Shown piece by piece: positions 1-8,460 of a stretch of 64,000 bases of DNA. Under the pieces are notes generated by a model. It saw nothing but the letters and a program-made list of their open reading frames with translations. It was not told the DNA's origin and ran no database searches. The stretch is from DATMER01 sp963741305 (GTDB taxonomy: Bacteria; Acidobacteriota; Thermoanaerobaculia; Multivoradales; UBA5704): assembly GCA_963741305.1 (NCBI GenBank), contig CAVUHL010000003.1:5952001-6016000 (forward strand), read 5' to 3'. Numbering within the stretch: position 1 is the stretch's first letter; every line of letters begins with the position of its first letter. The translations under genes were made by a program, and so were the position numbers.

Positions 1-20
1 CCCCTTTTTCGCTCCTCAGC

Positions 21-1775
21 TCAAGCGCCGGCGATCAAATCCCGCAGGGCAATGGGATCCACCGGCTTCACCAGGTGGTGATCGAAGCCGGCGGCCCTGC
101 CGCGGTCGCGGTCGCTCTCGGTGCCGTAGCCGGTCACGGCCACCAGCAGCATGCCGTCGTGGCGGGAATCCTGGCGCAGGCGCGCCGCCACCTGGTAGCC
201 ATCCATGCGCGGCAGCCCGATGTCGAGCAGCAAGACCTCGGGGAGGAACTCGCCGGCCGCGTCGAGCGCCTCCTGGCCGTCGTAGGCCAGGCGCACCCGG
301 TGGCCCGCCAGCTCCAGGAGCATGCCCAGGCTCTCGGCCGAATCGCGGTTGTCGTCCGCAACCAGGATCCGGCGGCCCGAGGCGCCGCGCACCTCGTCCT
401 GAGCGTCCTCGGCCGGCGTCTCCTCCGGCATCTTCCCGGCCCGGAGGACCGGCAGGGTCACCACGACCTCGCTGCCCTGGCCCGGACCGTCGCTGAACGC
501 CTGCACGGTTCCGCCGTGCAGCTCCACCAGCCGGCGCACCAGCGCCAGGCCGATCCCCAGCCCGCCCTCGGAACGGTCGAGCGAACGGTTGAGCTGGGTG
601 AACAGCTCGAAGATGCGCGGCAGCATCTCCCGCGGCATGCCGATCCCCTGGTCCTTGACCCGGATGCGCACCACACTGTCCTCTTGCTCGGCGGTCAGGC
701 AGATGCGCCCGCCCTCCTCCATGTACTTGCAGGCGTTGTTGAGCAGGTTGGAGATCACCTGCGACAGCCGCGCGAGGTCGGCATGGAGCACCACCGTCGA
801 CTTGGGGAGCGTGACGGTGAGCGCGTGCCGCCGCTGGTCGATGAACGGCCGGCTCGTCTCCACCGCGTGCGCCACGGCCATGGCCAGCTCGATCTCCTCT
901 TTCTGCAGCTCGATCCGGCCCTGCGTCACGCGCGAGACGTCGAGCAGGTCATCCACGAGCCGGGAGAGCTGGTGCACCTGGCGGTCGATGACGTCGCGCG
1001 CCCAGGTCATGTGGCCGTCGGCCGGGCCGACGAGGCGGATCACCTGCGCCGCGTTGCGGATCGGCGCCAGCGGGTTGCGCAGCTCGTGGGCGAGCATGGC
1101 CAGGAACTCGTCGCGCGAGCGCAGGGCGCCCTCGAGCTCGGCCGTGCGCTCCTCCACCCGCTGCTCCAGCTCGGCCTTGGCCAGCTTGAGCGACGAGCTC
1201 TCGATCAGCTCCCAATCACCGGCGCGCCGGGTGAGCGCGAACTGGTGGTTGCGGCAGACGTCGATCACGTCCTCGGCCGTGCAGTTCCCCATCTGGTAGG
1301 TGCAGAGGCCGACGATCCGGAAGTTGCGGAAGGTACCGTTGACGGCCTCCTCATAGGCGACGAACTCGTCCCAGCCGCTGCGCTCCAGCCAGGCGGTGTC
1401 GCCGGTCAGCCGCAACCCCTGATAGCCGTTCTCGATGGCGAGCCGCTCGTGGTCGACCCAGGCCTGAAGCGCCTGGGACGGGGTGCCGCCGCTCTTGAGA
1501 TACCAGTCGCGGAAGTCGTAGATCCCGATCTGGCCGCTGGCCTCGTAATCTTCATAGTCGGGCAGCGCCTCCCGCAACAGCGCGCGGGCCTCCTCGACCG
1601 GCAGGCTTTCGGAGGTGACCCAGAGGCATAGCTCGTTGTTGCGCAGCCCTTCCAGAAAGTAGGGGACCAGCGTATCGATCAGGTCTTCCTTGGTCCGGTA
1701 GAACTGGCAAAAGTGCGTCCCGAACGGGACGTCTCCTACGGCCTGAATGCCGGTGGGCGTACTGGTGCGGATCAT
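21..1775 (-). CDS. MEDS-domain hybrid sensor histidine kinase with receiver domain
   Basis: Cytoplasmic signal-transduction kinase of about 584 residues. The N-terminus (about residues 10-190) looks like a MEDS sensor domain (GTHFCQFYRTKEDLIDTL and following). A short coiled coil (about 195-220) leads to HisKA with the phospho-accepting His near residue 230 in AHELRNP, then HATPase_c (GIGLAL), then a C-terminal receiver domain with its phosphorylatable Asp near residue 518 in LLLDIGLP. There are no membrane segments. I place the start at 1775 because AGGAG lies about 8 bases upstream; the open frame extends 26 codons further without a ribosome site. No separate response regulator is visible nearby, so the output may go through the attached receiver. 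The ligand is unknown. Confidence 0.9.
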   Translation of the reverse strand: MIRTSTPTGIQAVGDVPFGTHFCQFYRTKEDLIDTLVPYFLEGLRNNELCLWVTSESLPVEEARALLREALPDYEDYEASGQIGIYDFRDWYLKSGGTPSQALQAWVDHERLAIENGYQGLRLTGDTAWLERSGWDEFVAYEEAVNGTFRNFRIVGLCTYQMGNCTAEDVIDVCRNHQFALTRRAGDWELIESSSLKLAKAELEQRVEERTAELEGALRSRDEFLAMLAHELRNPLAPIRNAAQVIRLVGPADGHMTWARDVIDRQVHQLSRLVDDLLDVSRVTQGRIELQKEEIELAMAVAHAVETSRPFIDQRRHALTVTLPKSTVVLHADLARLSQVISNLLNNACKYMEEGGRICLTAEQEDSVVRIRVKDQGIGMPREMLPRIFELFTQLNRSLDRSEGGLGIGLALVRRLVELHGGTVQAFSDGPGQGSEVVVTLPVLRAGKMPEETPAEDAQDEVRGASGRRILVADDNRDSAESLGMLLELAGHRVRLAYDGQEALDAAGEFLPEVLLLDIGLPRMDGYQVAARLRQDSRHDGMLLVAVTGYGTESDRDRGRAAGFDHHLVKPVDPIALRDLIAGA

Positions 1776-1883
1776 CCTTGGAGCTCCTCTTGCGCGCTGC
1801 CGCTTCTGACTCGGGAAACTGCACGTCATTCTACAAAAGTCCGGCCGCGCCACAAGGTATTCCCTTGGCGCGGCCGGCTCGGG

Positions 1884-2201
1884 TCAGGCGGGCTTGAGGT
1901 ACCGCTGGAGCCCTTCGAGAGCCGTGCGCCACTGGGCACGCCGCTGCTCGACAAGCGCAGGATCGGGGAGGTCCTTGTTGTCCGCCACGACGCTCGCCCC
2001 CGTGGGCTTGCCCGTGATGCGGATCTCGACCGTGCGGCCATCCCAGGGGAAGCGCAGCCAGGCGTAGTCGCTCCCCTTGGTCTTCACCTCCCGCGGCTTG
2101 TCGCCACCGTCGCCGGGACCGTCTTGGAGACGGACACCTGGAACTTGCCGGTGCATGCCTGGTTGGCCTCCCGCAGCCCGCGGGCACGCTCGTAGGCCAC
2201 G
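1884..2201 (-). pseudogene. Decayed SRPBCC (AHSA1/polyketide-cyclase-like) gene remnant
   Basis: Two fragments of one SRPBCC-type protein lie in different frames. The 5' piece reads YERARGLREANQACTGKFQ then VSVSKTVPATVA. The 3' piece, after a frame change near 2090-2100, reads EVKTKGSDYAWLRFPWDG and ends LEGLQRYLKPA. In intact relatives about 40 residues normally separate these motifs; here they are missing, so there is an internal deletion as well as a frame change. The 5' end is cut off where the adjacent 21-bp repeat array begins at 2202. Such proteins often carry a DUF4287 domain upstream, which is absent here. I consider it non-functional. Confidence 0.65.
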
Positions 2202-2537
2202 CGAGCTCCAGCGCGTGACCACGAAGCTCGGGCGGCTTCCTCGCAAGCTCCAGCGTGTTCCGCGCACGGTCCGGAGGAGCCGACCGGGGGCCGGCGGCTT
2301 CCGCGCGGGGCCGGTCGCGTGCCGCCCGGGGTCGGTCGGGTGCGGCTGGAGCCTGAGCGGCAGCGCGCGGGCCGCGGGCGCCTTCGCTCAAGGCCGGGCG
2401 AAGCGCGCCGGAGCGTGGCAGGAAGCCGCTGGAGGCCGGGCGGAACGAGCTGGAGCGTGCGCGGAACGCTACCGAGCCCGAGCGGATGCCGACGGAGCCC
2501 GGCGCGGGCGTCTGGAGGTCGAGCGAAGCGCTCTAGG
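2202..2537. repeat. Degenerate 21-bp tandem array A (about 16 units)
   Basis: This GC-rich stretch falls into consecutive 21-base units with no length change from 2202 to 2495, followed by one 20- and one 22-base unit. The right half has a consensus near AGCCCGGGCGGAACG plus CTGG (for example units at 2391, 2412, 2433, 2454, 2475). The left half is more diverged (CAAGCTCCAGCGTGTTCC at 2244). A further similar unit at 2538-2557 lies inside the coding end of the SpoIIE-type gene, whose stop codon is 2533-2535. No plausible protein is encoded in any frame, although 21 bases would give 7-residue repeats. The stretch between the two genes holds only this array and the SRPBCC remnant. Confidence 0.8.
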
Positions 2538-3987
2538 AGTCGAGCGGCACCCGCTGGACCTCGGCCATCACGATCGTGACGTCGTCGTCCAGCGGCTCGC
2601 CCGTCTGCCGCCCCGTCCATCCCGCCAGCAGACCGAGCAAACCGTCCGGCGAGGACGTCAGATGCTCCCGCAGCCGCTCATCACCGAACGGCTCGCCGGC
2701 CGGGCTCAGCGCCTCGGTCACCCCGTCCGTGTAGAGGAGGATGCGGTCCCCGGGGGAGATCCGCAGCTCCCCGTTGCGGTACTCGGCCCGGCGGAAGCGC
2801 CCGAGCGGCAGGCTCTCCTGCCTCAGCTCCTCGGTCCGGCCGCCCTCCCGCCAGACCAGCACAGGCGGATGGCCCGCGCTGGCATAGGTCGCCGTCCCTC
2901 CTTCTATATAGATGTAGGCCGCGGTCACGAAGCCCCGCTCCAGGTTGCCGTGGAGGATGCGGTTCATCCCGGCGAGGACCGCCGCGGGATCGGAGGCGTG
3001 CTCGGCCTGTGCGGCGAGGGCCACCTTGACCATGGAGGCGATCAGCGCCGCCGGCACTCCATGGCCGGAGACGTCCGACACCAGGATGCCGACGCGCTCC
3101 GGATCCACCTCCAGGAAGCCGTAGAGGTCGCCGCCCACGTCCGCCATGGGGAGATAGCGGGCGTCGAGGGCAAGGCCGCGGACCTCGGGCATGCGCCGCG
3201 GCAGCAGCGAGCCCTGGATGCGGCGGGCGGTCTCCAGCTCCTGGGAGATCCCCGCCAGCCGGCGCTCGGTCACGAGGACCCGGTGGAGGAAGGCGTAGAC
3301 GATGGCGCCGGCCATCACCAGGATGCCGAGGGCCTCCTGGCTCACTCCCCAGGGCACGAGCCCGGCTGACACCAGGTTCTCGTTGATCACCAGCGCCAGG
3401 AAGACGGCTGCCGCAGCGATGACCACCTTGGCCTCCCGCGTGCGCAACACGCCCGGGCTCTTCCTCAGATGAAGGACACCGTTCAGGATCAGGACCGCCA
3501 GCACGAAGAGCACCACCAGGCTGTTGATCCCCATTGCCGCGTAGGGGCCGCGGACAACGTCGGTCAGGATGGCACCCGCGGCGTAGGCGAGCTGGACCCA
3601 GAGCGCCAGCCGGATCGAGGACCTCCAGCCTCTCCCCAGCGCCCACTCCGCGAACAGGATCGCCGGCAGGGGCATCACGTACGTGATGATCGAGATCAGC
3701 CAGGCCGCAACGGGACCGGGGATGCCCACCCAGGCGCCCAGGAGGCCGGTGTCGACGATCAGCCGCAGCCCGTAAAGGACGTCGGCCATACCCAGGTAGA
3801 CCAGGGGCCGGCTGGTGCTGCGCGCCCGGACGGCCCCAAGCCCCAGGACCGCGATCCCGAGGGCGATCAGGATGCTGCCCAGGACGACGTCGGCGAAGTC
3901 CTGCCGCAGCTGGAGCTGGAGTTCAGGTGGCAAGGGGCTCCAGCCTACCAGAGCCCGGATGGAGTACGCTTCTCTCCATGCCGACAC
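2533..3987 (-). CDS. Membrane-anchored SpoIIE/RsbU-type PP2C serine phosphatase
   Basis: About 484 residues. The N-terminal half contains about seven hydrophobic segments (residues 30-240). A short helical linker (residues 240-265) leads to a PP2C-like SpoIIE domain with the expected acidic metal motifs: DVGGDLYG, VSDVSGHGVPAAL, ASAGHPP, LLYTDGVTEAL and DDDVTIV. Such enzymes dephosphorylate anti-sigma-factor antagonists in partner-switching pathways; no partner is encoded here. The start at 3987 overlaps the divergent gene start by 10 bases. An in-frame TTG at 3933 preceded by GGAG is an alternative. Its 3' end runs into tandem array A, whose units cover the last few codons. Confidence 0.88.
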   Translation of the reverse strand: MSAWREAYSIRALVGWSPLPPELQLQLRQDFADVVLGSILIALGIAVLGLGAVRARSTSRPLVYLGMADVLYGLRLIVDTGLLGAWVGIPGPVAAWLISIITYVMPLPAILFAEWALGRGWRSSIRLALWVQLAYAAGAILTDVVRGPYAAMGINSLVVLFVLAVLILNGVLHLRKSPGVLRTREAKVVIAAAAVFLALVINENLVSAGLVPWGVSQEALGILVMAGAIVYAFLHRVLVTERRLAGISQELETARRIQGSLLPRRMPEVRGLALDARYLPMADVGGDLYGFLEVDPERVGILVSDVSGHGVPAALIASMVKVALAAQAEHASDPAAVLAGMNRILHGNLERGFVTAAYIYIEGGTATYASAGHPPVLVWREGGRTEELRQESLPLGRFRRAEYRNGELRISPGDRILLYTDGVTEALSPAGEPFGDERLREHLTSSPDGLLGLLAGWTGRQTGEPLDDDVTIVMAEVQRVPLDS

Positions 3988-4673
3988 TCCGCTCCCTATC
4001 CTGGCTGCTCCTCCTTCTGAGCCTGGGCTGCTCCCCTTCGCCCCCGGCGAAGGGGAGCCCGAAACAGGAGGCGCCGCCGCGCCAGCCTGCCCAGCCCCTG
4101 AGCTACGAGGGCGGGGCGGACTGGCTGGAGCGCGAGGGCCGGGAGGACACCGAGAGGCCCGAGATCGTGCTGAAGGCCATGAACCTGAAGGACGGCGACG
4201 TGGTGGCCGACCTCGGCGCCGGCACCGGCTTCTACACCCGCCGGCTGGCCAGGGCCGTGGCCCCGTCCGGCAAGGTCTGGGCGAACGACATCCAGCCCGA
4301 GATGCTCGGCCGCCTGAAGGACCTGACCGCGAAAGAGGGGATCGGCAACATCGTCACCGTCGTGGGCACGGAGACCGACCCGAAGCTGCCCAAGGGCACG
4401 TTCGACTGGATCCTCCTGGTGGACGTCTACCACGAGTTCCAGCAGCCGGAGCCGATGCTGGCGAAGATCCGCGAGGCCTTGAAACCGGACGGCCGGGTGG
4501 CCCTCGTCGAGTACCGCGCCGAGGGGGACTCGGCCGCGCACATCCACGAGCTGCACAAGATGTCCGTGGAGCAGGTGCTCGCCGAATGGGTCCCGGCCGG
4601 CTTCGTGCACGTCGAGACGATCGAGGAGCTGCCGACGCAGCATTTGTTCGTGTTTTCGGTGAGGCGGCCGTAG
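3978..4673 (+). CDS. Class I SAM-dependent methyltransferase with lipoprotein-like signal
   Basis: 231 residues. A signal sequence (LLLLLSLGCSP) has a lipobox-like Cys near residue 18 and suggests export and lipid anchoring, which is unusual for a SAM enzyme. The methyltransferase fold follows: motif I VADLGAGTGFYT (about residue 75), an acidic post-I motif ANDIQPEML, and a VDVYHEF motif. This resembles the exported methyltransferase-domain lipoproteins of Acidobacteriota and Myxococcota whose substrate is unknown. It is transcribed divergently from the SpoIIE-type phosphatase. A long inverted repeat follows at 4675-4808. Confidence 0.85.
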   Translation: MPTLRSLSWLLLLLSLGCSPSPPAKGSPKQEAPPRQPAQPLSYEGGADWLEREGREDTERPEIVLKAMNLKDGDVVADLGAGTGFYTRRLARAVAPSGKVWANDIQPEMLGRLKDLTAKEGIGNIVTVVGTETDPKLPKGTFDWILLVDVYHEFQQPEPMLAKIREALKPDGRVALVEYRAEGDSAAHIHELHKMSVEQVLAEWVPAGFVHVETIEELPTQHLFVFSVRRP

Positions 4674-4674
4674 A

Positions 4675-4808
4675 CCTCACCCCCTGTCCCCCTCTCCCGT
4701 ACGGGAGAGGGGGAACGTAGCTGGGGCCGTCTTGCCTCGCGTCAGTCACGGCTATCTCAGGAACGCTCCCCCCTCTCCCCCACGGGAGAGGGGGACAGGG
4801 GGTGAGGT
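4675..4808. repeat. Paired palindromic REP-like element (CTCACCCCCTGTCCCCC type)
   Basis: Two arms of about 40 bases, 4675-4713 and 4769-4808, are near-perfect inverted copies of each other. Each arm also contains its own small palindrome (CCCTCTCCCGT against ACGGGAGAGGG). About 55 bases separate them. The same word family occurs at 34140-34387 inside a coding region. This resembles the dispersed palindromic repeats seen in many high-GC bacteria that read as LTPRPPLP when translated. It could also act as a terminator after the methyltransferase gene. Confidence 0.8.
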
Positions 4809-4882
4809 CTTCATCTTCATGCTATTGTCGCCCGCTGGGCTTTGCCCGCCCTTTTTCCCTGGAAAGGAGACTCTGCACCAAG

Positions 4883-6799
4883 ATGGCCACCGCTCCCACG
4901 ACCCGTCGCTGGACCCCTGCCGATTCGACCGACCTCTATAACATCCGCGGCTGGGGGAACAACTTCTTTTCAGTTGCCACCGACGGCCACATGCTCGTCC
5001 ATCCGGCCGGGCCGGGCACGGAGACCATCGACCTCAAGGACCTGGTGGACGAGGTGCGCCAGCGCGGCATCGGCCTGCCGCTGCTGTTCCGCTTCTCGGA
5101 GATCATCCAGGCCCGGGTGGTGCAGCTCAACCAGGCGTTCCACCGCGCCATCAAGGAATACGGCTACAAGGGCGAGTACCGCGGCGTCTATCCGATCAAG
5201 GTCAACCAGGACCGCTACCTTGTGGAGCGGCTGGTCGAGTACGGACGGCCCTTCCACTTCGGCCTGGAGGCGGGCTCCAAGCCCGAGCTGCTCGCGGTCA
5301 TGGCCCTCCTCGATGATGAAGATGCGCTCATCATCTGCAACGGCTACAAGGACGAGGAGTACATCGAGACCGCGCTGCTCGCCTCGCGCCTCGGCCGCCA
5401 CGTCGTCCTGGTGGTGGAGAAGCCCTCCGAGCTGCCGCTGATCCGCGACATCGCGCAGCGCCTGAACATCCGGCCGCGCATCGGCGTCCGCTCCCGCCTG
5501 GCCACCCGCGGCGCCGGCCATTGGGAAGCCTCGGGCGGCGACCGCTCCAAGTTCGGGCTGTCCGGGCGCGACATGCTCGACGCCGTCAGCTTCCTGCGCG
5601 AGCACAACATGCTCGACACCTTCGAGCTGCTGCACTTCCACCTGGGCAGCCAGATCTCCTCGATCCGCTCGGTCAAGGACGGCCTGCGCGAGGCGGCGCA
5701 CGTCTACATCAACCTGGTCAAGCTGGGCGCGCCCCTCGGCTACCTGGACGTGGGCGGCGGCCTCGGCGTCGACTACGACGGCTCGCAGACCAACTTCACG
5801 TCGTCGCTCAACTACACCCTCCAGGAGTATGCCAACGACATCGTCTCCGGCATCATGGAGGTCTGCGACGCCCACGGGGTGCAGCACCCGCGCATCGTCT
5901 CGGAATCCGGCCGTGCCACTGTTGCGCACCATGCCGTGCTGGTCATGGACGTGCTCGGAGCCTCCGAGATGACGGTGGGGAAGCTGCCGAAGCACGAGCC
6001 GGCCGATGCGGCGCCGCCGCTGCGCCGGCTGATCGAGACGCACGGCGACGTCTCGCGCAAGAACCTCCTGGAGTCCTACCACGACGCGATCTCGGACCGC
6101 GACGAGTGCCTGACGCTCTTCGGCGTCGGCCACATGTCCCTGGAGCACCGCGGCCTCGCCGAGGAGCTGTTCTGGGCCATCTGCCAGAAGGTCCTGAAGA
6201 TCTCGCGCACCCTGCAGGAGGTCCCCGAGGACCTGGAAGGGCTGGAGCGCGCCCTGGCGGATACCTACTTCTGCAACTTCTCCGTCTTCCAGTCGCTGCC
6301 CGACTCCTGGGCGATCGACCAGCTCTTCCCGATCGTGCCGATCCACCGGCTCGACGAGGAGCCGGTCAACCGCGCCGTGCTCGCCGACATCACCTGCGAC
6401 TCGGACGGCAAGATCGACCACTTCATCGACCGGCGCGACGTCAAGGACGTGCTGGAGCTCCATCCGCTCAACGGCGGTCACTACTATCTGGGCGTCTTCC
6501 TCGTCGGGGCCTACCAGGAGATCCTCGGCGACCTGCACAACCTGTTCGGCGACACGAACACGGTGCATGTCTCCCTGCACGGCGACGAGGGCTACCAGAT
6601 CGACGGCGTGATCAGCGGCGATACGGTGACCGACGTCCTGCGCTACGTGCGCTACAACCGCGACGACCTGGTGGCAAAGGTGCGGCAATCGGCTGAAGCC
6701 GCGCTGCGTGCCAAGAAGATGACCATTGAGGAGTCGCGCCACCTGCTGCGCCGGTACGAGGAAGGGCTGTCGGGCTACACTTACCTGGAGCATGAGTAA
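4883..6799 (+). CDS. speA: Biosynthetic arginine decarboxylase
   Basis: 638-residue PLP enzyme of the SpeA family, converting arginine to agmatine for polyamine synthesis. The PLP lysine lies in GVYPIKVNQ near residue 101. The family motifs HFHLGSQISS, DVGGGLGVDYDGS and SESGRA follow, and the length matches SpeA. The ATG at 4883 is chosen because GGAAAGGAGA lies upstream at a workable distance; the frame continues upstream but overlaps the palindromic repeat. It is followed after 15 bases by cysteine dioxygenase and may be the first gene of an operon. No agmatinase or agmatine deiminase is in the window. Confidence 0.95.
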   Translation: MATAPTTRRWTPADSTDLYNIRGWGNNFFSVATDGHMLVHPAGPGTETIDLKDLVDEVRQRGIGLPLLFRFSEIIQARVVQLNQAFHRAIKEYGYKGEYRGVYPIKVNQDRYLVERLVEYGRPFHFGLEAGSKPELLAVMALLDDEDALIICNGYKDEEYIETALLASRLGRHVVLVVEKPSELPLIRDIAQRLNIRPRIGVRSRLATRGAGHWEASGGDRSKFGLSGRDMLDAVSFLREHNMLDTFELLHFHLGSQISSIRSVKDGLREAAHVYINLVKLGAPLGYLDVGGGLGVDYDGSQTNFTSSLNYTLQEYANDIVSGIMEVCDAHGVQHPRIVSESGRATVAHHAVLVMDVLGASEMTVGKLPKHEPADAAPPLRRLIETHGDVSRKNLLESYHDAISDRDECLTLFGVGHMSLEHRGLAEELFWAICQKVLKISRTLQEVPEDLEGLERALADTYFCNFSVFQSLPDSWAIDQLFPIVPIHRLDEEPVNRAVLADITCDSDGKIDHFIDRRDVKDVLELHPLNGGHYYLGVFLVGAYQEILGDLHNLFGDTNTVHVSLHGDEGYQIDGVISGDTVTDVLRYVRYNRDDLVAKVRQSAEAALRAKKMTIEESRHLLRRYEEGLSGYTYLEHE

Positions 6800-6814
6800 T
6801 CTGGAGGAAGAACT

Positions 6815-7381
6815 TTGCAAACCATGACGACCGTCGATCCCCTGATCGAGCAGCTCCGTGACGCCGTGCGCCTGGGAGAGGTCAAGGCCATCGCCGAGCG
6901 GATCAAGCAGACGCTGGAGTCGTACATCCCCGCCGAGGGGCTGCGCCTGCCGGACCGCTTCCTGCAGGTCAAGCCGAACGGCTACTGCCGGCGCCTCCTC
7001 CACCGCGACGAGGAGCTCGGCTTCACCGCGGTCGTGATGACCTGGGGGCCGGGGCAGCGCACGGGGCTCCACGACCATGCCGGGATCTGGTGCGTCGAGG
7101 GCGTCCTGGAAGGCAACATGGAGGTCCACCGCTACGAGCTGATGGAAGAGGCCGAGCCCGGCGTCTTCCGCTTCATCGAGCGCGAGACCCTCAGCGCTCA
7201 CGCGGGCGAGGCCGGGGCGCTGATCCCGCCGCTGGAGCATCACGTGCTCGCCAACAACCGCGACAAGGTCTCGCTCACGCTCCACGTCTACGGCGGCGAC
7301 ATGGATCACTGTACGGTCTTCGAGCCGGTTGGTGAGCAACTCTACCGCGCGACAGAGAAGAACCTTCAGTACGACGCATGA
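6815..7381 (+). CDS. Cysteine dioxygenase family (cupin) protein
   Basis: 188-residue cupin of the cysteine dioxygenase type I family. It carries the HxH iron motif (LHDHAG) and a later conserved His in LEHHVL. Family members oxidise cysteine thiol to the sulfinate with O2. I choose the TTG at 6815 because GGAGG sits 7 bases upstream; the ATG at 6824 would be too far from it. The gene overlaps the downstream sulfite-oxidase-family gene by 4 bases (ATGA), which suggests translational coupling. Other thiol dioxygenases, such as 3-mercaptopropionate dioxygenase, share this fold, so the substrate is inferred. Confidence 0.85.
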   Translation: MQTMTTVDPLIEQLRDAVRLGEVKAIAERIKQTLESYIPAEGLRLPDRFLQVKPNGYCRRLLHRDEELGFTAVVMTWGPGQRTGLHDHAGIWCVEGVLEGNMEVHRYELMEEAEPGVFRFIERETLSAHAGEAGALIPPLEHHVLANNRDKVSLTLHVYGGDMDHCTVFEPVGEQLYRATEKNLQYDA

Positions 7382-8460
7382 GCGCTCCTTTTGGGAAACA
7401 CCCCGACACCCTGGTGCGCCAGGACCATCCGTTCAACGCCGGCCCCCCGCCGCAGCACCTGCGCCGCTTCCTGACCCCGGTCGAGCACTTCTTCGTGCGC
7501 AACCACGGTGACGTGCCGCGGGTCGATCCCGGCTCCTACCGCCTGGTCCTGAACGGCATGATGCGCAAGCCGCTCAGCATCCAGCTGGAGGAGCTGCGGC
7601 GGCTGCCCAAGGCCTCGGTCGTGGCCACGCTCCAGTGCGCGGGCAACCGCCGGCTGGAAATGGCGGCCGTGCGCCCGATCCCGGGCGAGCTCGGCTGGGG
7701 TGGAGAGGCGGTGAGCACGGCCGAGTGGAAGGGCGTGCCGCTGCGCGATCTGCTCGCCGTGGTGGAGCCCCTCCCGGAGGCGAAGCACGTGGCCTTCTCG
7801 GCCTTCGACGAGGCCGAGCGCCACGGGCACCGCTTCACCTTCGGCGGCTCGATCCCGCTGGACAAGGCCCTCTCCTCGGAGGTGCTCCTCGCCTATGAAA
7901 TGAACGGCGGCGACCTGCCTCCCGTCCACGGCGGGCCGCTGCGCGTGGTGGTGCCGGGCTACATCGGAGCCCGCAGCGTCAAGTGGCTGAACGCGATCAC
8001 CCTGCAGGACGAGCCCTCGGACAACTACTTCCAGTCCAAGGCCTACCGCCTCTTCGGGCCGAACGTGGACCACGACAACGTGGACTGGGACAGCGGCATG
8101 ATGCTCGGCCCCTTCAACGTGGGCTCGGCGATCTCCTCCCCCGTCGAAGGGGAGGCCCTGCCGGCGGGGCCGGTCACCGTCCGCGGCTTCGCCTATGCCG
8201 GCGAGCGGGAGGTGTCGAGGGTGGAGGTTTCCCTCGACGGCGGCCAGACCTGGGTGCTAGCCCAGCTCGACTCCAGCCATGCCCGCTGGGCCTGGCGCCA
8301 ATGGGAAGCCCGGCTCGACCTGCCCGCCGGACCGCACGAGATCGTCTGCCGCGCCTGGGACACCGCCGCGCAGACCCAGCCGGAGCGCCCCGAGCACGTG
8401 TGGAACTTCAAAGGCTACATGAACAACGCGTGGCACCGGGTGCGGGTGAGCGCCGCGTGA
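7378..8460 (+). CDS. Sulfite oxidase-family molybdopterin enzyme
   Basis: 360 residues with an oxidoreductase molybdopterin-binding domain (about residues 40-240) and a C-terminal Mo-co dimerisation domain (about 245-350). The Mo-ligating Cys is in LQCAGNRR near residue 90. PVHGGPLRVVVPGYIGARSV is the expected cofactor-binding segment. There is no signal peptide, so it is probably cytoplasmic. It is coupled to the upstream cysteine dioxygenase gene, and together they suggest a route from cysteine through sulfinate and sulfite to sulfate; the intermediate sulfite-releasing step is not encoded here. The stop overlaps the next start codon by one base. Confidence 0.9.
   Translation: MSAPFGKHPDTLVRQDHPFNAGPPPQHLRRFLTPVEHFFVRNHGDVPRVDPGSYRLVLNGMMRKPLSIQLEELRRLPKASVVATLQCAGNRRLEMAAVRPIPGELGWGGEAVSTAEWKGVPLRDLLAVVEPLPEAKHVAFSAFDEAERHGHRFTFGGSIPLDKALSSEVLLAYEMNGGDLPPVHGGPLRVVVPGYIGARSVKWLNAITLQDEPSDNYFQSKAYRLFGPNVDHDNVDWDSGMMLGPFNVGSAISSPVEGEALPAGPVTVRGFAYAGEREVSRVEVSLDGGQTWVLAQLDSSHARWAWRQWEARLDLPAGPHEIVCRAWDTAAQTQPERPEHVWNFKGYMNNAWHRVRVSAA

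Noticed and set aside
2202..2537. Protein with seven-residue repeats encoded by array A
   Set aside because: Frames open here give Pro/Arg-rich text without start, ribosome site or homology, and the sister array B has a 20-bp period incompatible with coding.
4970..7339. Minus-strand open frame of about 790 codons opposite speA and cysteine dioxygenase
   Set aside because: Shadow of conserved genes, with no ribosome site or domain.
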